Assembly (NCBI GenBank): GCA_963971575.1
Contig: OZ020622.1
Span: 17,300,879-17,364,878, forward strand
Origin: Liopterus haemorrhoidalis
Taxonomy: Eukaryota; Arthropoda; Insecta; Coleoptera; Dytiscidae
Length of the DNA: 64,000 bases
Direction: 5' to 3'
A model generated the notes under the pieces. That model had not been told where the DNA came from. It was given only the letters and a program-made list of their open reading frames with translations, and searched no databases. This document shows, piece after piece, positions 20,256-33,202 of the stretch (position 1 is its first letter; the number at the start of each line of letters is the position of its first letter). The position numbers were made by a program, and so were the translations under genes.

Positions 20256-23200
20256 TTATATGTATATAGCCTCTGACCCTTTATTTTGATGTGTACCCGA
20301 AACATAAGCGTTCGGACTCGTAATATTTTCAGACCAATCTGAATTACATGAATGAGGTGAACTAGAAGACCAATGTCCCGGACTTTCCGGACTTGGTGTA
20401 GGGAAATTATCAGGAACCTGCAACATATGTTGTGGTGTTGCATCAGCACCACCAGAATGTTGTGAAGGAGGAGTAAGATACTGATAATTTTGTTGATACT
20501 GTTGCGGTTGAAGTGATAAAGGTGGTGTTAATCCACTACTTGCTTGTGTAACAGAATAAGCTAATGGAATTTCCAACCCTACTTGAGTGAAATCAAAACC
20601 CATTGGTAGGTTTTGTGTCTGTGGAATACCTCCGTGTTTTTGATGTGTGGCAGCTCTCATCGCAGCTATATGTGTTGGGCTTGTTGGTAAACTAGGTCGA
20701 TTTTTAGCTGGTGATGGAGAACCGGTGAATGCTTGTGGAGACATAGATACACTAGATTGCACTGAGTGAGGTGGTGATTGGTTTGAATATGGTGGGCTAA
20801 GGGTATTTGGTTGCATTTGACGTTGTTGCATCAACAACTGTTCATGTTGTATCAAGGCAGGAAGTGTATAACCACCGTAGTTATCCAGATTAATATTAGG
20901 GAGGTTGACCTGGATTGCTTGTGCGTTTTTAATGCAGTCTTCATAGCTAGGGGGTTGCTTGTTTGATAGCATACCTTCAAATCCCATAGCCATTGCATTT
21001 GAATATAAACTAGCCGTGTCATACGGACTTGGAATATTTGTGTGTGGAGAATCCACAGGTGATAAACTACTAGACATATTTTCTGTTTGTAGTATTGTGT
21101 GCTGTGGATTTGTTTGATTTGTTTTCTTTGTTTGTGCCTTTTTGACACTAGGTTTTCTTCTAACCACAGTACTTGCACCTTCGACTTCTGGACTGTTTGG
21201 ATCTTGTGGTGCTGTGTTGCCAGCTTTGGGCCTCTTCTTTGATTTATTTTGTTTTGGTGCTGGACCAATTACTGTTGGATGTGTAATCATCTGGTGTGGA
21301 TGATTGTTTGGTGATCCAATAAGACCACCGTTTGATATTACATTCACCATTTGTGGACTGCGTGGTATGTGCTCATCAAGCAGTCTCACAATATCATGGT
21401 GCAGTCTTTCACTTGCTACATCACGTGGTAGTCTATCCATGTGATCTGTGATTTCTCTATTTGCAAAAGTATCCAACAAAGCCTTACAAGCTTCATAAGA
21501 ACCTTCTCTTGCTGCAAGGAACAATGGAGTTTCATCTTTATCATCTTGTGCATCTCTATTTGCACCATGAGTCAATAATATATTAACAGCATCCACATTA
21601 TTAACTGCTGCAGCCCAATGAAGAGCAGTTTTTCCAGAATTATCAGCTGCGTTTATGTCAGCATCTGCATTAATAAGATCTTCAACCATTCCTTCAATAG
21701 CTAACCTAGCGGCTAGGATCAAAGGAGTGGTACCTTCGTGCATTCTTGCATTGAGATTCGTAGCTCTGTTCCTTAACAAAATTTGGAAAACACCCATAGC
21801 ATCTGCAGCTACAGCAGCATGTAATGGAGTTCTTCCAGTGTTATCTTGGCTATTAGCGTCAGCACCAGCATCAAGTAACCTTTTAGCAGCATCAGATCTA
21901 GCGTATCGAGCAGCAAGATGTAAAGAAGTTTCTCCAGTTTTATCCATAGTAGCATTTAACTCAGCACCTTGTGCAACAAGATCAGCAATAACAGTTGCTG
22001 TACTGTCCTCTTCTTCATCTTCTCCTGTATCAACGCCACCTCCACGGACAGCAGCAACCATTAAAGGAGTCATTCCACAAGGACCTCTAGCGTCAATATC
22101 ATTGTTTCCATCAACCTGTGGTGGTGTCATCATAGAAGGTGGAACTCGAATATCAGCAGCTTCTAAATGCGTCTGTGTCCAAACTCTTGGTTCTGTCTCT
22201 TCATAATCAGTTATTGCTGTATGGTCGCTTGAGTATCCTGCATCTATAACACGCATGCGTTTTGGTTGTGGCAAATCAGATTCATCATCAGACCACTGTT
22301 GACCTGGTCCGATGTGTTGACCATGTTGGTTAACATCAACATCCATTCCAGTGAAAGATGGATTTTTGTTCAAGTTTCTCATTTCTTGTCCATCTGGTCC
22401 ACGTCTTCGTGATCTTCTTCTTGTACCGGAATTGTTGCGTAGAAAACCTTCTGGAAACCATGTTATACCAGCTGCACGTTTTCTCTGGGCTGTCACAAGC
22501 ACACCTAACAATCCTCCAGCTAGTAAAACCAAGATAACACCAACCAGAACATAACTGATATTTGTTGGATTTTCTGAGGGAGGAATAACAGGTCCAGATT
22601 CTCCTCTGACTTGGAAAAGTGGGAATGATTTTGATAATGTGTGCCTTGAAGCTTGAGCAGCTAAAAATTCAGCTGCTTCTTTAGCTGTTGTAAAGCATTC
22701 ACCACCAGACATTATAGTACATTTACGATTATCAATTTCTAAGAAAGCTTGAACACCAGACTGTTTAATAACTTCTGAATATATTATTTTGTGCTTTATA
22801 CCAAATTCTGAATTACGAATTGAGGACCCAGCAGAACCAATCCAAGGAGAAATCATATCATTACCTAAAGGATCTTTCTTGACCCTTACAATAGTTCTTA
22901 GTTGGTGACTCATATCTCGTAAGAATGCGACAAGGTTTTCTTTAAACGCTTGGAGTTCCATTAAAACAATTATGGAAATAACTCCTTCTGCTAACTCTGG
23001 TGGTTTTTCTTCACAATCCAAACCATCCCAGTTACATTCCGCGTTGTTACAACCGTAATCACAGTGTCCATTGGCGTAATGTTTTTGACAATAAGCATCG
23101 TAGATTGGGTTGCAAGGTTGTAATTTCTTTTCACAATCTCTTCCGTCAAACAAACATTGTGGATTATTGCAAACTTCATCGCATTTTCCATCCATGAACA

Positions 23201-24367
23201 CTTCCCAACATCTGATAGGAGCCGTACAGTTTCTCCAAGGATTAATACCGAGGGAACAGTCATTACCATCAAAATCACAAGCATAGGTATTACATTCTTC
23301 ATCGCAGTGGAAATCTCCTCGTTTTTCTCTACAACCTTTTTTGATACACTGTTCTTGAAGATACCGCAATTCTTTTTCATGTGTACGTAGTCTTGGTGGG
23401 TGAGAAGTTGATATTGGAAAACCAGGACCACCAGGATAATTTTTATCGTATATCTCACAATCTTTACCATTCCATTTTGGAGGACAATAACAAATATAAT
23501 CCCCAAGCTTATCCTGACAGATAGCATCTCTATGTTTGCAAGGGTTAGAGTTACACTCGTTCAAAGCATCTATTTCACAGTTGATTCCCTTTGTACCTTT
23601 CGGGCATTCACATCTATATCCTCCTCCTTCAACGATACGACAAATTCCACCATTTTGACAAGGATCTGAGTCACAATCAAAGCCATTGAATTCACAGTTC
23701 TTCCCATAGTAACCATCTGGACAAGTACACTTATGATCCGCGTGAATTGCAGTGCAAATACCGCCATTTTGACAAGGGGAATTAGCGCAGAAGTTAACTT
23801 TCATTTCACAGTGTCTTCCCATGTACCCAGGTTTACAGTTGCAGTGATAATCATTGACTAATTGGACGCAATCTTGAGTACCAGGGCCTGAACAGGGATT
23901 TGATAAACACTCATTAATATCTCCTTCACATCTAGCTCCAACGAATCCAGGTGGACATCTACATTCAAACCCTCCAACTTTATCAGTACAAGTACCGTTA
24001 TTATGACAAGCTCCAGGCAAACAATCATCGATGTTAATTTCACAAATAATTCCAAGAGTTCCACTAGGACATGAACAACTGAAGTGATTGATCAAGTCGT
24101 GGCAGGTTCCTCCATTTTGACAAGGGTTAGGGTTACAATCATCGACGTTTAATTCACAGTTTTGACCTTGGAAACCACGGGTACATTGACAAGCGTAAGA
24201 ACCGATTAGGTCTTTGCATGTTGCGCCATTTTGACAAGGTGCTGAATCACATTCGTTGATTTCATCCTGGCAGTATGATCCGGTGTAACCTTCTGTACAA
24301 TGACACCGGTGAGAATTACCAATATCTTCGCAAGTTCCGTTGTTACAAAGAGTTTTTGATGGCACAC
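20256..24367 (-). CDS. Notch: Notch terminal exon: EGF29-36, LNR, TM, RAM, ANK, PEST
   Basis: 4112-bp terminal exon, acceptor CTTCCAG at 24369-24368, stop at 20258-20256. In order: EGF29 remainder to EGF36 (to about 23450); three LNR modules (CDEECNTYACDFDGNDC, CDEVCNNPQCLFDGRDC, CDYGCNNAECNWDGLDC; about 23365-23010); heterodimerisation region; transmembrane VLVGVILVLLAGGLLGVLV (about 22555-22495), where gamma-secretase cuts; RAM with the Su(H)-binding WFPEGF; basic PKRMR; seven ankyrin repeats (about 22100-21360; GPCGMTPLMVAAVRGGG to DIVRLLDEH); PPSYEDC, a PPxY site for Nedd4-class ligases; and a PEST tail with TPSPESPGHWSSSSP, an Fbw7/Archipelago-type degron, ending KGSEAIYI. The glutamine-rich OPA tract is short (QPQQYQQ). 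The cytoplasmic basic cluster RRRSRRR follows the membrane. Confidence 0.98.
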
Positions 24368-24531
24368 CTGGAAGAAGAAACAAACAATTAAAAACTGACG
24401 ATTTTTTTCGCGTAATATGTGATGCGATTGGTAAATATTTTAAGTATCGGTAAATGGTCATAAGAGAGACTATCTAGCGGTATTGTGTGGAACTAATCTA
24501 GACGACGAATCTTTCAAGACATTGAGAAAAC

Positions 24532-24639
24532 ATTTTTTTTTTTTTTTAATTTTTGGACTTAGCTACTAAGGCCATTATCCAGTAGATGCATTTATTTTTG
24601 AAAAATCCATGCCATAACCGGGATTCGAACCCGAGCCCT
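24532..24639 (-). repeat. tRNA-derived SINE, 5'-truncated, minus strand
   Basis: On the minus strand a B-box region GGGTTCGAATCCCGG leads into a GGATTTTTCAAAAATAAA body and ends in a poly(A) run (24533-24549 as T on the plus strand). It is the same family as 6841-7003. The A-box half is missing. Confidence 0.78.
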
Positions 24640-24885
24640 AGAAAACATTTTTATTATTAGTGAAAATAAAATATAAAAGAACACAATTCAAGACATAAAA
24701 ATATAGTTAAATTCCTTCGAATTGCCAGACAATACATCAAAAAGTTGTTTATTAGATTAGTTTAAATTTACCACTTTGGCGCTGCAGTCTTTAAAAGGTT
24801 TACCTATTCTTATCTATGTTTAATCGTTCAGAATGTAAGTCAGCTTACGTTCAGCACTGTGCTAATTTGCATAATGTATGATTAC

Positions 24886-25244
24886 TAGAGTCCGGCAAAA
24901 ATATGCAACGGTACTTTAGTTACGTGTTTTTCGATAAAAAGCGGCACAAGTGTTATCTGTAGAAATAAAATGTAATTATATATATATTTGTAATGTGCCC
25001 TGCTGACAAATAGTGTAGCGTATAAAAATTTAATATCTTATCAAAAACTGACCAATGGCAAAGGAGTGACCGGAATTACCTATCTCGGATATAATCCCAA
25101 AATAATGAGGTGTCGTTATTAAGCTAAGAATGCATTGCGGTACAAGTGTTTTATTCTTTTGTTTTTTGTTGGTTTTTTGTTCAAATAAAGTTTAAAATAG
25201 CACGCCTATGGCAAAAGTACCGTTGCATATTTTACCAGTCTCTA
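24886..25244. repeat. 359-bp hAT MITE
   Basis: Ends TAGAGTCCGGCAAAAATATG and CATATTTTACCAGTCTCTA are inverted, and pairing continues through GCAACGGTACTTT. A perfect 8-bp duplication ATGATTAC flanks it (24878-24885 and 25245-25252). Confidence 0.85.
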
Positions 25245-25652
25245 ATGATTACTTAATAATTAACTTAATATATCAATAAATTCCAAAAAAGTAAAATACA
25301 CACATCAAAATATGTGCACAAAATTAATAAAACTTATAAAATACAAAAGAATAAGTTATGTAGGTATTCTAAACAAGATATGTTAATTTAGATGGTAAGC
25401 ATATCTAGCCAGTTCGTTTTTTTTTTAGTGTAAAAAGCGAGTATAACAAAATTATAATAGTTTTCAAACGCTTACTGCTACAATAATAGACACATGGCAA
25501 CAGTATCACGTGATAGAACGCGTGACACTAACTACGACTTATCGCGACCAAAACGAAATCCGAGACAAAAATGACTATTCCGTACTACTTCGGCAGTCAA
25601 AATTCAGCAATCGGAAGTAACACACGTATAGCCTGTGTGTTACTACTCAAAC

Positions 25653-26310
25653 CATCGGTTCTCAACCGGTGGTACATGTACCATCAGTGGTAAATTAAAA
25701 GTTGATATGTGGTACATTATCGTATAAGAGCGCAGGCCAGTTAAAAAAGAAGATTGGATCAGAAATCCATTTTCATTAGAAACTGTTCCGGAACTGCGAT
25801 TGGAAATAATCAGATTATTTGTCAGCTGTGGAAAAAGAGCAGCTGATTGACTTGTCTTGTGACAAAAATTTAATAATTGATTTTAAATCCAACGATTTGG
25901 TGCAATTTTGGGTCAAAAGAGCAACAAATTTTAATGAAATATCAAATAGAGCAGTCAAGTTTCTAATGCCATTTTGCACCACATATTTGTGTGAAACTGG
26001 CTTTAAACTGGCGGAAAACTAAACATAGAGCCAAATTTGCGTTTAAAATTAACAAACATAGAGCCGGATATAACAAAATTAGTTTCACGCAAACAAGCGC
26101 AATTATCCCATTGATTGAATTCGTTGCCTCATTCTAATATAATAATTGTTGAATTTGTATACATTAATCATAAATAAATAAAATGGATAAATTAAAAAAT
26201 TTGAATATGATGTTTTCCAGTATAAAATATTACACTTTTTTTTCGGTGATACAGAAATATAAATATTTTGTTAAAGTGGTGCCGGTTTATCAAAAGGTTG
26301 AGAACCGATG
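25653..26310 (+). mobile_element. hAT element (FAM200/ZBED5-like), decayed
   Basis: Perfect 15-bp inverted ends CATCGGTTCTCAACC and GGTTGAGAACCGATG, and a perfect 8-bp duplication ACTCAAAC (25645-25652 and 26311-26318). The interior retains a C-terminal transposase fragment (25730-26022). Confidence 0.88.
25730..26022 (+). pseudogene. hAT transposase C-terminal fragment
   Basis: Plus-strand reading gives WIRNPFSLETVPELRLEII, then after a frameshift EKEQLIDLSCDKNLIIDF, VQFWVKRA and FLMPFCTTYLCETGF. The last is the TTYLCE-G-F motif of FAM200/ZBED5-type hAT transposases, just before the dimerisation helices. It ends at a stop at 26020-26022. The N-terminal zinc finger and the RNase H-like core are absent. 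Confidence 0.8.
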
Positions 26311-26680
26311 ACTCAAACGATTCGTAATAACGAGTTCTACAATACTAGAGGGTAAAAACAGCGAACTAATATCCGTAACTCAGTTCAAAAGTGACAAAAA
26401 TTTCGAAAATAACTAAGAAATGTCGCAAAGAAAATATGTACAATGGATATGTACAAAATATTCGAGTGTTTGAAGAAAAAAGATAAAATGTTGGACAAAA
26501 TGAAGGGCCACTGAGCGGCGCCGAGCGATCACCATTTCTACATTTAGCGCTGAAGAGAGCATTAAGTTCTAATTGTGTAAGTAGATGCCAATGAGTAATA
26601 TTTTCAATGTGTTATTTTTTGTATTTTTGTAATTTTAATCCTAAAATCATTTAAATCGAGTAAATATTGTCTTTTCTTAC

Positions 26681-27663
26681 CTTTTCTGAGTGCAGCATCT
26701 TTGCAGCTAACCATTTCAACATCGCAAACTTTTCCAGTCCATCCAGGTGCACAAATACACTGATATTGATTCTTTATTTGCTTGCAAGTGGCTTGATTTT
26801 CGCAAGGCATAGTAGCACACCAATCCACATATTCACTGCAGTCTTTTCCAGTATAACCATAAGGGCAATGGCAGGTATAGTACGAATTATGATCGTGGCA
26901 AGTGGCTCCATTCTGGCAAGGCATTGAATCGCATTCATTGATACGATACTGGCAATTTGAACCAGTATAACCAGGCTGACAAGTACAGTTATAGTTGTTG
27001 ATTCCATCTACACATTTTCCACCATTCATGCAGCTACTTTCAGTACAATCATCATCGTTAGTTTGGCAGTTTATTCCAGAGAATCCAAGTGGACAGGTGC
27101 AGGTATAAGAATTGACATATTGGTTACAAGTTGCTCCATTTTTACAAGGTTGTGAAGCACATTCATCGATATCTGTTTCGCAGTGTTTGCCATCAAAACC
27201 ATCCACGCAAAGGCAAGTATAATCTCCGATTCCATCCAGGCAGGTACCCCCATTTTGACAAGGGAAAGGTGCACAATCATCAGTGTTAACTGTACAGTCT
27301 TTTCCTTCATAACCTCTTGAACAAACACAATGATAACTTCCATTCGTGTTTCTACATGTTGCTCCATTTCTACATGGTGCTGAGACAGTGCATTCGTCAA
27401 CATCTTGTTCGCAGAGTCGGCCAGTGTAACCGATTCCACATGCGCAGGCGAAGTCCATGTAGTTTGAGCTTGGGGTGCATTTGGCGCCATGACGACAACG
27501 ATTTGGTGAACAGGGATCTAGTTTTTCTTGACAATCTCTGCCGGTGTGAGGAAGTTCGCAAACGCATTTGTAGTCGTTGACTAAATCGATGCAAGAACCG
27601 CCGTTTTTACAGGGATTTTTAGCGCAGTCGTCGATGTTTGTTTCACAGTTGATTCCAGTATAA
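26681..27663 (-). CDS. Notch: Notch exon: EGF20 end to EGF29 start
   Basis: 983 bp. Acceptor TTACAG at 27665-27664, donor GTAAG at 26680. It carries EGF21 to EGF28 and opens EGF29 with EMVSCKDAALRK. EGF22 is a long variant (RHGAKCTPSSNYMDFAC) and EGF23 has the extra residue in VSAPCRNG. EGF24-27 contain the Abruptex-type region that restrains signalling in Drosophila (family knowledge). Most repeats have the calcium-binding consensus. A 239-bp intron precedes it. Confidence 0.95.
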
Positions 27664-27902
27664 CTGTAATAAAAATTAATAATTAAAAACAAGGATTAAA
27701 GCGAAGATACAAAAGAAAATTTCAAAATAAGTTTTATTTTTATGTATTTTACATCGGCTTGTTTCCGCACCGAGGCTAATCACAAATGCTAGGGATACAA
27801 GGCTATGCTATGTCGTGCATTGCGATTGACAGATGCACAGACCCAGTATCTCATATGCAGCAGTTTTAATTATATAATGATTTATTATTAATATTTACTT
27901 AC

Positions 27903-28268
27903 CCGGCCAAACATTCGCAGGTATAAGCATTTAAATGATCATGACAAATCCCTCCATGTTGACATGGATTTGATCCACATTCATCAACATCACTTTCGCA
28001 TCTCTTTCCACCATAACCAGGTAGACAGTGGCAGATAAATTGATTGACACCATCTTCACAGCTTCCACCGTTCATGCAGGGATTAGAGGCGCATTCATCG
28101 ACATCAGAGAGGCATCGAGCGTCGTAATAACCACGTGGACATTCACAACGATAGCCGTTCACTAGGTCCATACAGACACCGCCGTTTGCGCATGGATTGG
28201 AAGCGCATTCATCGATATCGGTCTCGCAGTGTTGGCCAGTGAAACCAGGGATACACTCGCAGGAATAT
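27903..28268 (-). CDS. Notch: Notch exon: EGF17 end to EGF20
   Basis: Acceptor TTTATAG at 28270-28269, donor GTAAGT at 27902-27897. It reads [105 protein letters not shown] matches the unusual EGF18 of insect Notch. Coding extends well upstream of the first Met at 28171; the splice site is fixed by phase 2 at both ends. Confidence 0.95.
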
Positions 28269-28652
28269 CTATAAAATAAATAAATATATAAAAAAATAAA
28301 ACTTGTAAATTAGTAAACCTAGATTAAGGAATTAAATAAGGAGTACGAAGCTTGGGGATCAGTGGTGCAACCAAGATTTTGGGAGGATCATAATTCTTGG
28401 AAAGGTATTCTTAGGTATAATAGACTTGTAGAATGATATTAAATTAATCAAATTTTGTATTTGCACCCAAGGACCCAGCTGAACCCGAACCGAAAACTCG
28501 TAAAAACCTGTATTTTTTGGTGAAGTTTAAATAAACACTTTTTTTTATAGGGGGGGGTCGATATTAAGTCGAGAAATTCTTGAAAGAGTCGACAGTGAAA
28601 AAAGTCTGCAGACTCCTTACTGTGTATAATGTTTTAAAACAATAAGACTTAC

Positions 28653-28959
28653 CTATTAATTCCATCAATACATCTAGCTCCATTTCTACATGGATTGCTG
28701 TAACATTCATTGACATTCATCTCGCAGTTTGGACCGGAAGTACCTGGTTTACACAGGCACTGGTAGCCATCAATAAGGTCTTTGCAATGTCCTCCAAACT
28801 GACAAGGGTTGGATTCGCACTCGTTGATCTGAGTCTGGCAAAGATAACCCGTGTATCCAGGGTGGCACATGCAGGTGAAGTTATTTTCTCCATCAATACA
28901 TTCACCATGATGACAAGGAGATGATTGACAGTCATTTATATTGGTTTCGCAACTCAAAC
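28653..28959 (-). CDS. Notch: Notch exon: EGF14 end to EGF17
   Basis: Acceptor TTTCTTTCAG at 28961-28960, donor GTAAGT at 28652-28647. It reads LSCETNINDCQSSPCHHG, CHPGYTGYLCQ, QINECESNPCQFGGHC, CKPGTSGPNCEM, NVNECYSNPCRNGARC, IDGIN. EGF15 is a short repeat (CHHGEC), as in Drosophila. Phase 1 at entry and phase 2 at exit. Confidence 0.95.
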
Positions 28960-29305
28960 CTGAAAGAAATTAACATATATTTAATATTATAGCTAATGAT
29001 CACAAGAATAGCTAACAGATCTAGTGTTGGTATACATGCGAAAGAACTCTCTTACGATAGCAAGATAATTTTGGCGAGTAATGCTTAACGGCAACGTATA
29101 ACCCCCAGAGATTTCCAGTTTGTATAAGAAACTTTTATACTGTTGTACCCCTCCTTATAGTTTATGAAATGGAAAAAAAAACTATCTACTAAATTCTTCG
29201 ACGCCTTCAACCATAAAACCCTAAAGTTACTATTTATTATGGTGTTAAGTAGTGCAATTTGGGTTACTAGATTCTTAGTAATGTAAGAATTTAATATATA
29301 CTTAC

Positions 29306-29542
29306 CAGTAAATCCAGCTGGGCAAATGCAAGTATAACCTGCTATGGAATCTTCACACCTGCCACCATTTCTACAAGGGTTGGACTCGCAATCGTCTATA
29401 TTTATCTGGCATCGAGCCCCGGTGAATCCAAGGGCACAATGACATTTGAAGGTGTTTATTAAATCAGCACAGACTCCATTATTCATACATGGATTTGAAG
29501 CGCATTCGTCGATATCAATTTCACACTGTGTTCCAGTGAATC
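29306..29542 (-). CDS. Notch: Notch exon: EGF13 and most of EGF14
   Basis: Acceptor TTTTACAG at 29544-29543, donor GTAAGT at 29305-29300. It completes EGF12 (GFTGTQCEI), then [54 protein letters not shown]. Both repeats have calcium-binding D/N-I-D-E/D-C starts and the six-cysteine pattern. The open frame runs on past the donor for about 60 codons of non-EGF sequence, which marks the intron. Confidence 0.95.
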
Positions 29543-29612
29543 CTGTAAAATAAAAAGAATGAATAAATTAATATTATTAAATTAAAAACATTAGATTAGT
29601 TTTACTAATATA

Positions 29613-29865
29613 CTGTCGGGCTATTTTAAGCTGGCCGGTGGGACACAGTACTGCGCAGAGTGCGACAATATTATGAGTGAGTGAAACATAAGTTCCGAGT
29701 ACAATCGGGAAAAAAAGTTTTATGAACTTTTAACGCACGAGCGCTTCCCAATTTGCTCTGAAAATTCATTTTTGTGTGACTGTACCGTACGACTGCTACA
29801 CGAAACAGCGCCCCCATTTATTATTTTCGTTACTACGCAACCAGCCAGCTTAAGTTAGCCAGACA
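29613..29865. repeat. 253-bp MITE
   Basis: Inverted ends of about 26 bp with a few mismatches: TGTCGGGCTATTTTAAGCTG on the left, and on the right the complement ending TTAGCCAGACA. The target duplication is unclear. Confidence 0.65.
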
Positions 29866-30218
29866 ATATTTATTTGCTCACTAAGCAAATGCATGGTTCA
29901 TTAATTAAATGGCGTATTTGGACTGTTCTCAAGAGTTTACAGATATAACTAACTATAAATAATTAAAGATTAGATAAATGGTTTAAATGACCTCAATGAA
30001 ATCCTCTCTTGAATGCCTTAATTAATTCAGATTAACAACGATTTACTTATTTTGTATGTAGCGTGCTTGAACATTTTAAATTTGATAATTTTAGGTACAA
30101 TTGTACCACCAGGGAGATGAAAATTCCATTATAGGCCGGGAAGCTCAGATTACTTTGCCAGGCGGCCAAAAGATGGCAGTAACTACCGAAAATACTTAAA
30201 AAATATGACGTCATAGTC

Positions 30219-30541
30219 GGTTTCTTTAGTTTAAGTGGAACTATATTTTCAAATGTAGTAATTTATATCGACTGAATGAAGTTATTGATTATTTTGTTTA
30301 GCAAAAGCATTTTATTCTCATTAATCACTAAGGGCCGGTTTCTGAAAGCTTAGCCGAGTTTAATCTTTTGATTAAACTCGGTTACAATATAACAATCCCA
30401 TAAGTAACCATAGCAACCATTTTATAACTATTTGGTTATAGTTAACTAAGCTTTCAGAAACCGGCCTTAAGAAGTTAGCTAGTGATAACTCAAGAAAATT
30501 AAAATTTCATTTAGTTCCGCATAAACGTTTGGAACAGCCTA
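30219..30541. repeat. AGTTCCGC/GGAACTA-family MITE
   Basis: Left edge TTTAGTTTAAGTGGAACTA, right edge TAGTTCCGCATAAACG plus GGAACAGCCTAT. Family as at 3079-3473. It is interrupted by the foldback element 30332-30467. Confidence 0.6.
30332..30467. repeat. 136-bp foldback MITE, PIF/Harbinger-like
   Basis: Ends GGGCCGGTTTCTGAAAGCTT and AAGCTTTCAGAAACCGGCCT are inverted over 22 bp with one mismatch. It is flanked by TAA on both sides (30329-30331, 30468-30470). Confidence 0.8.
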
Positions 30542-32375
30542 TATCTATGAACTGACATCTATAGTTGATATTTGTTTCCTGATTTTACAAAATATCTGTA
30601 GACTGTATTGTCAGTAATAATAATATACAATAACAAAATTAGGTAATACACACAGCTAAGAAATGTGAATTATTGGTGTAAAGATTATTGCTAAAAATGT
30701 AAATAAACATTATTTAAAAACGCATGATCTAGGAATATTGAGATATTCATGTAAAAACCCATATTTTTGTTTCTTGTTATTTATAAGTCTGAGTAAAACT
30801 TTTATTATGACTGCAAATAGGAATATATTTATATTATTTTAATATATACATCTTTTGTGGTAAGGTTATGGTTTGTTTTTTTAAATTTTATTCTATATAG
30901 CCCAGCGATTCCCTAACTGTGCGCCGCGGCACCCTGGGGCGCCGTGGTTGGGCTACAAGGGCGCCGCGCAAATATTCCAATATTCCTCCGACTGCCTTAG
31001 TTAGATCAATGTTTTGACTTGGGGCGCCCTGAAAAAAATTCTGATACATTAATGTATGCGGCGCTTAAGGGCGCCGCAATAAAAACAAGTAACTGTTCAT
31101 TTGTATTAATCACACTTTACGCTGAAGAATACTGGAGGAGCGATGTCTCACTCTGAGATAGAATATTTAACTTGCAGGAACAAAGTAGTCGTTATTTGGG
31201 TATCACTGAATAATGTAATGTAATATTAAATTTCTATCAGTGTTTAATAAATTTTATAAACATATCCCGGATACTTAATGATTCACCCTATTAATAATCC
31301 AAAAGAAACTTAAATTTAAAAAAATATTCAAACATGTTTGCGATTATAAGCGAGCTACGAAAAATCTATTATTGATTTATTTTTGTTAGTACCCCCTTAT
31401 TTTTATTTATATTTAATTTTGAAGTATGACTCTATTTTTAACTTTGTAGCAAATAAAATTCATCTGAAATCTGATAAACAAAATACGTTATCGAAGTTGA
31501 AATCTGTGTTCTTTTGTCTCACATGTCGTAGAAGATAAAAATCTACAAGCTGTATAATAAAATACTTTTTATTTTATTTTTTAAAACCAACTCAATTTAA
31601 ATTTTATATACTTTTTACAAAAAGCGCGTTAAAAATTGTTCTATTACATTTAAGTAAAAAACATATAAAATATTACTTTTTTCAACATATTTTAGAATTG
31701 ATATTGAGAATACAATGAAGCATAACAAAATATTAATATGGAGTTTTAAACAGGGGTGGTCAACCTTTTGGAAGTTGTGAGGCAAATTTTATGTCACGGG
31801 CCATAGAATAGACAAGGGTGTCAAAAGAAAATTGCTGTGCGCGAAATTTTTTAACTAATTAAAAGAACGAGACCAACTGCATTTATAAGCAAATTTTATT
31901 ACAATAGACCTGTAGAAAGGGTTTTTATTTTTTTAAAATGAATTTAAGCAGTTTTTATGCACATTGGCATATTTAATTTAGCAAATTTCATTATTATTTT
32001 TGCAAAAAATAGTTACAAATACTTTTACATTTCCAAATTAACGTAATTGTGACGTAGCTATCAATAATGGATTTTATGCTTATTAGTATTCGACGTACGT
32101 TTATTATCTCACTCTAGAATGCATGAACATTCATTCATTCATGTTATCTCTTGCTAATATTGTCAAAGATAAAGTTTGTTTTACATATCATTTTATATTT
32201 TGATCACCTGTTTTAAAAATTACCGAAAATGAAAAAATATTAGTACTAAAAGACGGTGTTTGAAACTGTTTAATATTTAATAACTAATAACTTTCTTATG
32301 GAATAAGATATATTTTTTTTTTTTGTTTCATAATATTTTCTGATTACTACTTTTTAGATGCAAATACTAAATTTC

Positions 32376-32704
32376 TTGGTTTAAGTGGAACTATACCCTG
32401 TTCGGAATCAAGAAGTAGTAATCATACAATGTTCGCATGATAATTTTGTCGAATGCTCGCCGTTCGTTGGTTGTTGAGCCGTTAATTTTATGCGACAGCC
32501 AATAGGGTAGCGACTTCAATCTTTCACGTGATTTTATTACTATTTCAAGAAATAAAATACATGTATTAAGAATGACAAAAAATCAAAATATTTATTGCAA
32601 GTATGATTGCTAACAAAGCTTAAACAAAACGGCCAAAAGCTCGAATCAATCGACAGAAGATACTAGATTTCAAAATATAGTTCCACTTAAATTGAAATAG
32701 CCTA
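32376..32704. repeat. AGTTCCGC/GGAACTA-family MITE
   Basis: Left edge TTGGTTTAAGTGGAACTATA, right edge TATAGTTCCACTTAA followed by GAAATAGCCTAT. It contains AAAACGGCCAAAAGCTC, like the AACAATTGGTCAAAA block in other copies. A hAT element is inserted at its right edge. Confidence 0.6.
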
Positions 32705-32707
32705 TTC

Positions 32708-33202
32708 CAGTGGTTTCCAACCTTTTCGACTTGCAGAGCCCTATTTAGAATCAATTTCTATAGCTGAACCCCTTAGGCCTACCCTATGTCTTACAAATTA
32801 ATGGTGTAATGTTACGGGGGAGGGGGTAGATTTTTTCTCTATAAATTTCACTTTAAATTCACTTTTCTCTTTCACAGCTTACTTATTGATAGATTTTTAT
32901 AAAATGAAGTAAATAATCAAAATACAAGCAGATTATTCAAACAACAATGCATTTCGCCGATCACATTCCGGCTAGTCATAGAGTCATAAACCGGCTAGAG
33001 TCAGAAATCAGTCGAACATACATTCAACTTAGCAAATTTTCGTTCAGAATGTAATTTACAGTTCTCTTATTTTGATTGTTTTTTATTTCTAATTCTTTTA
33101 ATTTTATTCAGTTTTTATTTATTTTATTTCCTGGAACGGCTGCGGAGCCCCTGAGAAGTGCACGCGGAGCACTTAGAGCAGAGTACAGGTTGGGAACCGA
33201 TG
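32708..33202. mobile_element. non-autonomous hAT element, 495 bp
   Basis: Left end CAGTGGTTTCCAACC, right end GGTTGGGAACCGATG. Flanks GCCTATTC (32700-32707) and GCCTATAC (33203-33210) are an 8-bp duplication with one mismatch. A 67-codon frame (33076-33279) runs across its end and is not a gene. Confidence 0.7.

Larger units (their letters stand above)
24368..26680 (-). other. Notch intron with SINE and two hAT elements
   Basis: 2313 bp between the 983-bp EGF exon and the terminal exon. Three transposable elements (24532-24639, 24886-25244, 25653-26310) account for about half. The rest is AT-rich and featureless. Confidence 0.85.

Noticed and set aside
21655..22206. 183-codon plus-strand frame inside Notch
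   Set aside because: It is antisense to the ankyrin-repeat coding region and only reflects its codon bias; no domain is visible. Other long plus or shifted frames in Notch exons were rejected likewise.
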